Positions 6,338 through 11,911 of a DNA stretch of 11,911 nucleotides are shown piece by piece. Source of the stretch: Chloroflexota bacterium. Its GTDB lineage: Bacteria; Chloroflexota; Limnocylindria; Limnocylindrales; CSP1-4. Both the position numbers and the translations under genes were made by a program. A model generated the notes under the pieces. It was not told where the DNA came from, made no database searches, and saw only the letters and a program-made list of their open reading frames with translations. Numbering within the stretch: position 1 is the stretch's first letter; each line of letters opens with the position of its first letter. Location: the NCBI GenBank assembly GCA_027346765.1, contig DAIERN010000023.1, positions 1 through 11,911 of the forward strand. The letters are read 5' to 3'.

Positions 6338-6452
6338 CGGCGCCGACCGGCTCTTGGCCCTTGCTCGCGGGGCGGCCCCGCACGGAATCCCGGGGCGGGC
6401 CGCCGGTCAGACCGCCGATCCGGCCTGTCCAGCCCCGCTAAGCCCCCGGTAG
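6315..6452 (+). CDS. Possible 45-aa small ORF coupled to rdgB
   Basis: An ATG-started frame of 45 codons fills most of the 175-base gap between rph and rdgB. The peptide starts MVIERVERGADRLLALARGA, continues Ala/Pro/Gly-rich, and ends PLSPR. Its TAG stop (6450-6452) shares one base with the GTG at 6452 that opens rdgB (TAGTG), an arrangement typical of translational coupling. It is preceded by a TATACC box at leaderless spacing. The first 20 residues could form an amphipathic helix; the remainder looks like ordinary high-GC sequence and I know no homologue. It may be a real leader peptide, or an accidental open frame in GC-rich DNA. Confidence 0.3.
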   Translation: MVIERVERGADRLLALARGAAPHGIPGRAAGQTADPACPAPLSPR

Positions 6453-7075
6453 TGATAGTGCGGTTGCGCAAGCGTCTATTGGTTGCGACGGGGTCCAGCC
6501 ACAAGCTGGCTGAGCTGAAGCTGCTGCTGGATCTGCCCAACACCGACCTCGTGTCGCTCGCCGATGTCGGCATCACCGACGATGTCGAGGAGACCGGCGC
6601 GACCTTTGAAGACAACGCCCGACTGAAGGCCAAGCATTACGGCGCGATGTCCGGCCTGCCCACGCTGGCCGACGACTCGGGCATCGAGGTTGATGCGCTG
6701 GGCGGCCGGCCGGGCGTCAAGACGCGGCGCTACTCAGGCGCGGACGCGACCGACGCGAAGAACAACCGCAAGCTGCTGGGCGAGATGAACGGCTTCTACG
6801 GCCCCGACGAGCGAACGGCGCGCTATCGGTGCGTGCTGGTGCTGTTCGAGGATGGCGCCGTGGCGGAGGTGACGCGCGGCACCTTCGAGGGCCGCGTGGC
6901 CTTCACGCCGCGCGGCACCGGCGGGTTTGGGTACGACCCCATCTTCGAGCCGCTCACCGAAGAGCCGGGCGGCCGGACCGTGGGCCAGCTCACGACAGAG
7001 GAGAAGAACCGCGTCTCGCACCGCGCCCTCGCCGCCCGCGCGATGCGCGAGAAGCTCATCGCCCGCGGCTACTAG
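6452..7075 (+). CDS. rdgB: XTP/dITP diphosphatase (RdgB/HAM1 family)
   Basis: A 207-aa member of the Ham1/RdgB family, which hydrolyses dITP, XTP and ITP to the monophosphates and pyrophosphate and keeps deaminated purines out of DNA and RNA. Motifs: LLVATGSSHKLAEL (9-22), GATFEDNARLKA (49-60), LADDSGIEVDAL (72-83) with the metal/catalytic acids, TRRYSG (91-96), GGFGYDPIF (157-165) and the C-terminal EKNRVSHRALA (184-194). The usual TGN of the first motif is TGS here, a variant also known from related phyla. The start is uncertain: GTG 6452, GTG 6458 or TTG 6464 all precede the conserved strand; 6452 is chosen for its one-base overlap with the small upstream ORF. With mazG it forms a nucleotide-sanitation pair. 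It converges on the K+ transporter gene, 85 bases apart. Confidence 0.93.
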   Translation: MIVRLRKRLLVATGSSHKLAELKLLLDLPNTDLVSLADVGITDDVEETGATFEDNARLKAKHYGAMSGLPTLADDSGIEVDALGGRPGVKTRRYSGADATDAKNNRKLLGEMNGFYGPDERTARYRCVLVLFEDGAVAEVTRGTFEGRVAFTPRGTGGFGYDPIFEPLTEEPGGRTVGQLTTEEKNRVSHRALAARAMREKLIARGY

Positions 7076-7081
7076 TTATCC

Positions 7082-7095
7082 GGCGCCGTGGCGCC
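7082..7095. terminator. Weak GC hairpin between convergent rdgB and transporter genes
   Basis: GGCGC (7082-7086) pairs with GCGCC (7091-7095) around CGTG, 6 bases past the rdgB stop. The stem is short and no U tract follows on either strand, so it is only a candidate. The rest of this 85-base convergent gap shows nothing else, apart from the 10-base palindrome CCACTAGTGG (7158-7167) that covers the transporter's stop codon. Confidence 0.2.
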
Positions 7096-7160
7096 AAGAA
7101 GCGGTGACATGCCATCAGGAGAATCGACCCTGCACATTTGGCAAGGGCCGTGGTCCCCCA

Positions 7161-9197
7161 CTAGTGGTCGCCGTTTTCGCGGCGGTAGGGGACGTTGACG
7201 ACCACGGTGTGCGGCCGGCCCAACAGGGCGCGGCGCAGCCGGTTGGCTGACTGGTTGTAGAGGATCCGCTCCCACCAGGAACGCGCCACGAACTCGGGGA
7301 TCACCACGAACGTGATGGGCGCCTCGCGGTCCTCGGGCACCATCTGGTCGAGCACGTCGAGGTAGGCCAGGACCGGGCCCACGATCGCGCGGTAGGGCGA
7401 CTCGACGATGACGAGCGGCACCTCGGGCAGCTGTTGCTCCCATTGCTCGCGGACGGCAGCGCCTTCGTCGGGTGAATCGGTGACCAGGACGGCCAGGATG
7501 TCGTCGGCGATGGAGCGGCCCACGTTCAGCGCCTGGACGACCGCGCGGTTGATGCCCGGCACGGGCACGATGACGCGCTCCTCGCGATGCGGCCCGGGCA
7601 GATGGACATTGGCGCGCACCGCGAGCTGCGCGGCACTCGAGGTGTACTGGCGCTTGATGAACAGCATCACCGCGATGAGCACCGGGATCAGCACGAGAAC
7701 GATCCACGCGCCGTGGACGAATTTTGTAGCCGCGACCTCAACGGCAACTACCGCTGTCGTCGCCGCGCCGATGCCGTTGACCAGCGCGCGCTTGCGCCAG
7801 CCGGGAACCTCGGCGCGCAGTTTCGACCAACGCCGAACCATGCCCGCCTGGCTCAACGTGAACGCGATGAATACGCCCACTGTGTAGAGCGGGATGAGCG
7901 CGGCCACGCTACCGCCGAAGGCGACAATCAGCGTGCCCGCCACGCCGGCCAGGACGATGATGCCGCTATTGAAAGCCAGCCGCGCGCCGCGGAACTGGAA
8001 GATGCGCGGCAGGAAGCCGTCGCGCGCCAGGAACGACGAGAGCCGCGGGAAGTCAGCGTATGCGGTGTTGGCGGCGAGGATCAGGAGGACTGCGGTCGAG
8101 AGCTGGACCAACAAGTGGAACGGCGTGCCTGCGCCGACGAAGGTGCGGGTGATCTGGCTGATGACTGTTTCCTGCTCGGTCGGGTCGGGCAGGACGCCCA
8201 GCTGGCTCGCCAGGAAGCTCATGCCGAGGAAGATCGCGGCAAAGAGCGTGCCCATGAGCGTGATCACGATCTTGGCGTTGCGCGCCTCGGGCGGCTTGAA
8301 CGCCTGGACGCCGTCGGCCACGGCCTCCGTTCCGGTGAGGGCGACCGACCCCGACGCGAACGCGCGCAGGATCAACAGGATGCCCAGCCCTTCGCCGGCC
8401 TCCTTCGTCAGCCACTCGGTCGGGACGTGGTACGTGGGCATCGTGCCCGTCGCAAAATGGAAGAAGCCGATCGCCAGCAGCCCGAAGATCGCCACGAGGT
8501 AGACGTATGTGGGCGCGCTGAAGACCAGGCCGCTCTCGCGGATGCCGCGCAGGTTGACCATCGCGAGCAGCACGACCAGAGTCACGCCGATCAGGACGCG
8601 CGAGTCGAACAGCGACGGGAAGATCGAGGTCAGCGCGGCAACGCCGGCAGCGGTCGACACGGCGACGGTCAGGACGTAGTCCGTCAGGATCGCGGCCGCG
8701 GCGGTGAGTCCGGGGAGCGTCCCCAGGTTGTCCGACGCGACGATGTACGAGCCGCCGCCCTTGGGATATGCCGCGATCGTCTGGCGGTAGCTTGTCACGA
8801 CGATGGCGAGCACGATGACCACGCCGATCGTGATGGGCAGCGTCAGGAACAGCGCGCCCGCACCGGCCACGGCCAGGACGCGCATGATCTCCTCAGTCGC
8901 GTAGGCGGACGATGAGATGTTGTCCGATGCGAAGACCGGCAGGCCGGTCGCGACGTTCAGCCGCTCGCCGGCCTCCTCCTCGCTCGACAGCTGCCTGCCA
9001 AACAACGCGCTACGGACCCGGGCGATGGCGCGGCCGGTCGCGGTGCGCGGGCGTGACGCGGCCTCGCGCGCCACGAACGTTCGCTCGCCGGCGTACCGAA
9101 AGAAGGGCGCATGAGGCCGTGCGACGCGCACACGCCTATCGCCCAGTCGCCGGCCCGCCAGTCCACGCGGGTCCGCGCCGTGGTCAGAGTCGGTCAT
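7161..9197 (-). CDS. KimA-like (KUP/APC superfamily) potassium transporter
   Basis: This 678-aa protein has about 12 transmembrane helices (roughly 85-515) and a ~160-residue cytoplasmic C-terminal domain with a universal-stress-like fold (RVIVPVPGINRAVVQAL at 541-557, AVLVTDS, PLVIVESPYRAIVGP, VVIPEFVARSWWERIL). It most resembles Bacillus KimA, a high-affinity K+/H+ symporter whose C-terminal domain binds c-di-AMP. Residues reported for K+ and proton handling in KimA are found at matching spacing: SDNISSSAYA (D92, Y99), TDYVLTVAVS (D173, Y174, T177, S181), LTGTEA (T288, E291) and probably Y438 in IPLYTVGVF. This supports K+ import rather than amino acid transport, although the wider APC family includes amino acid permeases. 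The N-terminal ~75 residues are an Arg-rich extension absent from KimA. The ATG overlaps the stop of the upstream 83-aa gene by 4 bases. It is the last gene of the kdpD-like operon, which suggests control by that system. Confidence 0.87.
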   Translation of the reverse strand: MTDSDHGADPRGLAGRRLGDRRVRVARPHAPFFRYAGERTFVAREAASRPRTATGRAIARVRSALFGRQLSSEEEAGERLNVATGLPVFASDNISSSAYATEEIMRVLAVAGAGALFLTLPITIGVVIVLAIVVTSYRQTIAAYPKGGGSYIVASDNLGTLPGLTAAAAILTDYVLTVAVSTAAGVAALTSIFPSLFDSRVLIGVTLVVLLAMVNLRGIRESGLVFSAPTYVYLVAIFGLLAIGFFHFATGTMPTYHVPTEWLTKEAGEGLGILLILRAFASGSVALTGTEAVADGVQAFKPPEARNAKIVITLMGTLFAAIFLGMSFLASQLGVLPDPTEQETVISQITRTFVGAGTPFHLLVQLSTAVLLILAANTAYADFPRLSSFLARDGFLPRIFQFRGARLAFNSGIIVLAGVAGTLIVAFGGSVAALIPLYTVGVFIAFTLSQAGMVRRWSKLRAEVPGWRKRALVNGIGAATTAVVAVEVAATKFVHGAWIVLVLIPVLIAVMLFIKRQYTSSAAQLAVRANVHLPGPHREERVIVPVPGINRAVVQALNVGRSIADDILAVLVTDSPDEGAAVREQWEQQLPEVPLVIVESPYRAIVGPVLAYLDVLDQMVPEDREAPITFVVIPEFVARSWWERILYNQSANRLRRALLGRPHTVVVNVPYRRENGDH

Positions 9198-9445
9198 TCG
9201 TAGATGGGTTCGACCGCCAAGTCGGCGCCCCGGTCCTCCTGCTGGCTTAAGCGGTTGACTCTAACGCCTGACGCGAGACCCAGGCGTCGGGCAGCATCCA
9301 AGATCTGGTCGCCGGCGCTGATTCCGGCGACGACCACCCGCGGCGACGCGCCAGAAGCGACCATCTCAATGGCCTCGCGCACCATGCGCAGCTCGCGCTC
9401 TTGCCTGGCCTGCTGTGGCGCCCCTTGGCGCCTGACACTGCTCAC
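9194..9445 (-). CDS. Small conserved-looking protein of unknown function, coupled to the K+ transporter
   Basis: An 83-aa protein starting with GTG at 9445. I do not recognise a family. It has a charged helical N-terminus (about 8-30, QQARQERELRMVREAIEMVA), then an alternating hydrophobic strand SPRVVVAGI (34-42), a helix GDQILDAARRLGLASG, a second strand VRVNRL (58-63) and an acidic tail GADLAVEPIYE: a plausible small alpha/beta fold. No membrane segment, signal or metal site is visible. Its TGA stop shares four bases with the transporter ATG (ATGA), and it follows kdpE by 68 bases in the same direction, so it probably belongs to the K+ operon and may be an accessory or regulator of the transporter. 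The GTG has neither a TANNCT box nor a clear ribosome-binding site; an internal ATG at residue 21 is an alternative start. Confidence 0.6.
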   Translation of the reverse strand: MSSVRRQGAPQQARQERELRMVREAIEMVASGASPRVVVAGISAGDQILDAARRLGLASGVRVNRLSQQEDRGADLAVEPIYE

Positions 9446-9513
9446 ATCGTCAGCGTGCGCCGCCTTGCCAAGAGAGAGTGGTCCCGATTACCCGCCTTTG
9501 GGCTTAAGACTTC

Positions 9514-10233
9514 CTAAGGACTGGTGATGCGGTAGCCCACTCCGGGCTCGGTCACGATGAGCTTCGCCAGGGCACCGCTGGCGTCGGCGGCGGCCAGCTT
9601 GCGCCGGAGCTGCGAAACGTGAACGTAGACATACGAGTCCTCGCCCCGGTAGGCCTCGCCCCAGACGCTGCGCAGCAGCTGGCCCTTGGTCACGATGGCG
9701 CCGATGTGGGCGAGCAGGACACGCAGGATCTCGAACTCGCGCGGCGTCAGATCGACGCGCGTCCCGTTGACGCTGACCTCGTGCGCAGCCGCGTCCAGGA
9801 CGAGCGGCCCCACCGTCACGCGACCGGACTCATCACGCGTTGGGCCGGCCGCGCGGCGCAGGGCGACGCGCAACCTGGCGTTGAGCTCTTCGACCCCGAA
9901 TGGCTTGGTGACGTAGTCATCCGCGCCGCGATCCAGCGCCGCGACCTTCTCGCGCTCGTCGTAGCGGCCCGACAGGATGAGGATCGGTGTCGTGGCCTCG
10001 CGCCGGATGCGCTTGATGACTTCGACGCCGTCAATATCCGGCAAGCCCAGGTCGAGCAGGATGATGTCCGGCCGCCGGGCATCCCAGCGGCGCAGGGCCG
10101 ACCTGCCGTCCTCAGCCTCTTCGACCCGGTAGCCCCGGCCACGCAGCTCGCGCGATAGTGCGGCGCGCGTCTCGACGTCGTCCTCGACCACTAGCACAGT
10201 CGCTCCCGGTGAACTTTCGCGGCGCAGCGTCAT
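9514..10233 (-). CDS. kdpE: OmpR/PhoB-family response regulator, KdpE-like
   Basis: A 239-aa two-domain regulator. The receiver domain (about 11-127) has the acidic pocket E17-D18-D19, the phospho-acceptor D61 in IILLDLGLPDIDG, the conserved switch Ser at S88 (ILSGR) and K110 in DDYVTKPFG. The C-terminal winged helix (about 138-237) has DLTPREFEIL, the recognition-helix region SYVYVHVSQLRRKL and the terminal VTEPGVGYRI wing, all typical of KdpE. After phosphorylation by the partner kinase it would bind DNA and change transcription of K+ uptake genes. Its ATG overlaps the stop of the kinase gene (ATGA), implying coupled translation. Downstream, 68 bases separate it from the 83-aa gene and the KimA-like transporter, which are its most likely local targets. 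The family match is strong; the target is inferred from position. Confidence 0.9.
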   Translation of the reverse strand: MTLRRESSPGATVLVVEDDVETRAALSRELRGRGYRVEEAEDGRSALRRWDARRPDIILLDLGLPDIDGVEVIKRIRREATTPILILSGRYDEREKVAALDRGADDYVTKPFGVEELNARLRVALRRAAGPTRDESGRVTVGPLVLDAAAHEVSVNGTRVDLTPREFEILRVLLAHIGAIVTKGQLLRSVWGEAYRGEDSYVYVHVSQLRRKLAAADASGALAKLIVTEPGVGYRITSP

Positions 10234-11738
10234 CGCGCGGCAAGCTCCAGCTCTGTCGGCACCTGCGCCAGCGGCAAATCGATGTCGACTGCCAGGCCAC
10301 CCAGCGCACTGCGCCGCGCGGCAACCTTGCCGCCCATAGCCTCGACCAGGCCGCTCACCACGGCGAGGCCGATGCCCGTGCCGTGGCGCGTCATTCGCTG
10401 GCCAGGGACGCGATAGAACTTGTCGAAGAGGCGTGGGATCGCCCCTTCCGGCACACCGCGTCCGTCGTCCTCAACGGTCAACCGGGTCATCCCCGGACCG
10501 GCGGCGGTGGATGAGATGCGCACCGTCGTGCCGGCCGGCGTGTGGCGCATCTCGTTCTCGAGCAGGTTGCTCAGGACCGCGTCGAGGAACACCGGATCAG
10601 CCCGGACGACCTCGCGCCCGGCGTTGTTCTCGATGTGCCACTCGGACAGGCGCGGACCCAGCCGTTCGATCGCCGCGCCCACCGCGTCATCCAGCTCGAA
10701 CGGCTCGTTGGCCGCGCGCAGGACGCCGGCTTCGATGCGCGACAGGTCGAGCAGGTTGGTGACGAGACGGTTGAGGTACTCCACCTCGCGCTCGATCGCC
10801 GCAACAGACTCCCGCCCCGCCTCAGAATCCGCGGCCGCTCCGCGCAGAGTGCCCGCAGCAGCCCGGATCGTGGCGAGTGGCGTGCGCAGGTCGTGCGACA
10901 CGCTCTGGAGCAGCGCCGACTTGAGCGCGTCGCTCTCGCGCGCCAGCTCGGCCGCATGCGCGTCGGCCGCCATGCGGTCGTGGGCGATGGCCTGGCCCAG
11001 CTGGTCGGCGGCGGCGGACAGCAACCGCGTCTCATCGGCCGTGGGCAGTCCTTCGTCCCGCGAGCGCAGCGCCCAGACGAAGCCCAGCCCGACGCCACCG
11101 GCCTCGATCGCGACCCGATAGGTCTCCGCGTCAGTCGCGCCGCGCGCGCGGCCGCTGCCCGGCTGGTGGACGCGCACCCACTGGGCGGGCGTCGCCCCGG
11201 GCATGCGCCGCAGCTGGCTGATCGTCCCCGCGGGCGTTTCCGTCTGACCCAGCGTGATCCACACGCGCTCCATGTGCGCCTCAGCCTCGAGCTCGCGCGC
11301 AATGTGCGGCAGCACCGCGTCGATCGACTCGCGCATGGACAGGTCGCGGCTCACCGCGAACAGGGCGCGCGCCTCCCGCTCCCGGGCGCTGGCCAACTCC
11401 GCTCGCGACCGTTGCAGGGCCGCCAGCTGGCCGACCACGATGCCCACGAACAGCAGCAGCACGACGCTCAGCCAGACGCCGGGCTCGTGCATGGACAGCG
11501 TGTAACGCGGAACGGTGAAGAGGTAGTTGTAGAGGACGAACGACGCGCCGGCGGTGGCGACCGCGCCCAGCGTCCCGGAGACGATCGCGGCGGCGACCAC
11601 GGCGACGAGATAGACCGCTGACGGATTGGGCACGCCCAGCACGTCCTGCAGCAGCCAGACGACCAGCGTGGCCGCGGCCAGGCTGGGTACGACCACCGCC
11701 AGAAATCGCCAGATAGCGCGAACGCGCGTCGCACTCAT
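10230..11738 (-). CDS. KdpD-like sensor histidine kinase lacking the N-terminal KdpD domain
   Basis: A 502-aa kinase. It has four transmembrane helices of DUF4118/KdpD type (about 12-31, 40-56, 58-75, 88-107), a coiled linker RSRAELASAREREARALFAV (110-129), a GAF-like domain (about 130-255), a HisKA domain with H282 in VSHDLRTPLATIRAA, and a HATPase domain with the N box NLLENEMRHTP (391-401), G1 EDDGRGVP (423-430), F box LFDKFYR (437-443) and G2 GTGIGLAV (453-460). This is the C-terminal two-thirds of KdpD. The classic N-terminal KdpD and Usp-type cytoplasmic domains (about 370 residues in E. coli) are missing, because the frame starts directly at the first helix. The ATG at 11738 is chosen over a GTG at 11798 because TACGCT lies 7 bases upstream and the extra residues are not kinase-like. 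It probably senses K+ or turgor and phosphorylates the coupled KdpE-like regulator. Confidence 0.88.
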   Translation of the reverse strand: MSATRVRAIWRFLAVVVPSLAAATLVVWLLQDVLGVPNPSAVYLVAVVAAAIVSGTLGAVATAGASFVLYNYLFTVPRYTLSMHEPGVWLSVVLLLFVGIVVGQLAALQRSRAELASAREREARALFAVSRDLSMRESIDAVLPHIARELEAEAHMERVWITLGQTETPAGTISQLRRMPGATPAQWVRVHQPGSGRARGATDAETYRVAIEAGGVGLGFVWALRSRDEGLPTADETRLLSAAADQLGQAIAHDRMAADAHAAELARESDALKSALLQSVSHDLRTPLATIRAAAGTLRGAAADSEAGRESVAAIEREVEYLNRLVTNLLDLSRIEAGVLRAANEPFELDDAVGAAIERLGPRLSEWHIENNAGREVVRADPVFLDAVLSNLLENEMRHTPAGTTVRISSTAAGPGMTRLTVEDDGRGVPEGAIPRLFDKFYRVPGQRMTRHGTGIGLAVVSGLVEAMGGKVAARRSALGGLAVDIDLPLAQVPTELELAAR

Positions 11739-11745
11739 GGCGTTA

Positions 11746-11751
11746 AGCGTA
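11746..11751 (-). promoter_or_regulatory. Putative -10 box TACGCT for the kdpD-like gene (leaderless)
   Basis: On the minus strand TACGCT is followed by 7 bases (TAACGCC) and the ATG at 11738. It is identical to the box ahead of the QGG-repeat gene. No Shine-Dalgarno or -35 element is visible. It would drive the whole kdpD-kdpE-83 aa-transporter unit. Confidence 0.6.
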
Positions 11752-11771
11752 GGCCCCTCCACGGCCATGGG

Positions 11772-11777
11772 TATCAT
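11772..11777 (+). promoter_or_regulatory. Putative -10 box TATCAT for the zinc-ribbon gene
   Basis: TATCAT lies 7 bases before an ATG at 11785 that opens a 5-codon ORF, the same spacing seen at leaderless genes here. The annotated zinc-ribbon start is at 11799, so transcription from this box would give a leader of about 14 bases. Confidence 0.45.
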
Positions 11778-11788
11778 CGGCCCGATGA
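11774..11788. promoter_or_regulatory. 15-base palindrome in the divergent promoter region, possible operator
   Basis: TCATCGG (11774-11780) and CCGATGA (11782-11788) are perfect inverted arms around one C. The element overlaps the end of the TATCAT box and the ATG of the mini-ORF, and lies in the 60 bases separating the kdpD-like and zinc-ribbon genes. A regulator binding here could control one or both genes. The symmetry is read directly; the function is inferred. Confidence 0.4.
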
Positions 11789-11802
11789 GAGAGCGCACGT
11801 GA
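11785..11802 (+). CDS. Possible 5-codon leader ORF (MRERT) overlapping the zinc-ribbon gene start
   Basis: ATG AGA GAG CGC ACG TGA forms a minimal ORF directly downstream of a TATCAT box at leaderless distance. Its TGA stop overlaps the GTG start of the zinc-ribbon gene in the arrangement GTGA. A ribosome loading on the 5' end would end exactly at the downstream start. It could be a translational loading device, or a chance arrangement, since only 18 bases are involved. Confidence 0.3.
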   Translation: MRERT

Positions 11803-11911
11803 TCTGCGCCAACTGCGGGACTGCGAACGAAGCCGGGCGGCGCTTCTGCGACGAATGCGGCGCGCCGCTCGCCGCCGCGTGCCCAAATTGCGGTGCCACG
11901 GACAACCGGCC
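11799..11911 (+). CDS. Double zinc-ribbon protein, N-terminus only (truncated by window edge)
   Basis: The first 37 residues begin VICANCGTANEAGRRFCDEC and continue to a CPNC pair: a complete zinc ribbon (CANC plus CDEC, four Cys) and the first knuckle of a second. This double-zinc-ribbon opening is common at the N-terminus of class III adenylate/guanylate cyclases fused to AAA/TPR modules in Chloroflexota and relatives, but also of many other multidomain proteins, so the product cannot be named from this fragment. The GTG at 11799 is chosen because the Cys motif starts two residues later; GAGAGAG just upstream may act as a weak ribosome-binding site. It is divergent from the kdpD-like gene with 60 bases between them. 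Confidence 0.7.
   Translation, partial: MICANCGTANEAGRRFCDECGAPLAAACPNCGATDNR

Noticed and set aside
6367..6381. GC hairpin GCGGGG-CGG-CCCCGC as a terminator for rph
   Set aside because: Three-base loop, no U tract, and it lies inside the possible small ORF; such short GC palindromes are expected by chance at this composition.
6300..6400. A possible tRNA, because GCGGGTAGAGC resembles a D-arm
   Set aside because: No TTCGANNC T-loop, no 7-bp acceptor stem and no anticodon arm at the right distances; the match is explained by the inverted repeat.
7158..7167. Palindrome CCACTAGTGG over the transporter stop codon
   Set aside because: Ten perfect bases but no loop and no U tract; too short to support a terminator or binding site without conservation data.
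7587..8915. A 442-codon open frame on the plus strand opposite the K+ transporter
   Set aside because: It is rich in Arg, Asp, Glu, Gln and His with no domain signature, as expected from the antisense of a hydrophobic GC-rich gene; the transporter frame has clear family motifs throughout.
10542..11621. A 359-codon plus-strand frame opposite the kdpD-like gene
   Set aside because: Low-complexity Arg/Gln/His-rich translation without motifs; it is the complement of a well-supported kinase.

Overview
The window comes from a high-GC, single-chromosome-type bacterial genome. It holds densely packed housekeeping genes, many GTG starts, and almost no Shine-Dalgarno sequences at operon heads. Gene content (MreC, a tail-anchored repeat protein, a SurA/PrsA-like parvulin, a YabN-like MazG, RNase PH, RdgB, a KimA-type K+ transporter with KdpDE, and the start of a double-zinc-ribbon protein) and the leaderless promoter style suggest an uncultured Chloroflexota lineage, perhaps Limnocylindria/Ellin6529-like. 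This is an inference, because no rRNA or other decisive marker is present. I see no insertion sequence, CRISPR array, tRNA or prophage gene.

Layout. 1-459: 3' end of mreC (+), meeting a membrane-anchored LysM protein (456-1001, -) tail to tail with interlocked stop codons. 1002-1298: a divergent intergenic stretch with three successive hairpins, the last a 13-bp stem with a GNRA loop. 1299-2030: a DPM1-like polyprenyl-phosphate sugar transferase. 2090-2527: a tail-anchored protein built from five near-perfect 15-residue 'QGG' repeats, not assignable to a known family. 2545-4356: a membrane-anchored multi-domain parvulin, probably co-transcribed with the QGG gene. 4406-5551 mazG, 5548-6276 rph, 6452-7075 rdgB: a nucleotide-sanitation and RNA-maturation cluster, with a possible 45-codon ORF and an inverted repeat ahead of rdgB. 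7161-11738 (-): a likely potassium operon read kdpD-like, kdpE-like, an 83-aa unknown, KimA-like transporter, with two 4-base start/stop overlaps. 11799 to the end: the start of a zinc-ribbon protein divergent from kdpD, with a 5-codon leader ORF and a palindrome between them.

How the parts fit. The first half concerns the envelope (MreC, LysM, lipid-linked sugar transfer, extracytoplasmic folding). The middle handles non-canonical nucleotides and tRNA 3' ends. The reverse-strand block joins a K+/turgor-type two-component system to a K+ importer instead of the usual KdpFABC pump. Five operon-head genes share a TANNCT box 6-9 bases before the start codon and no ribosome-binding site, consistent with leaderless transcription; internal genes use Shine-Dalgarno sites or start/stop overlaps.

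Most worth following up: the QGG repeat protein, the K+ operon with its coupled 83-aa protein, the hairpin cluster at 1150-1231, and the two small leader ORFs that overlap the starts of rdgB and the zinc-ribbon gene.
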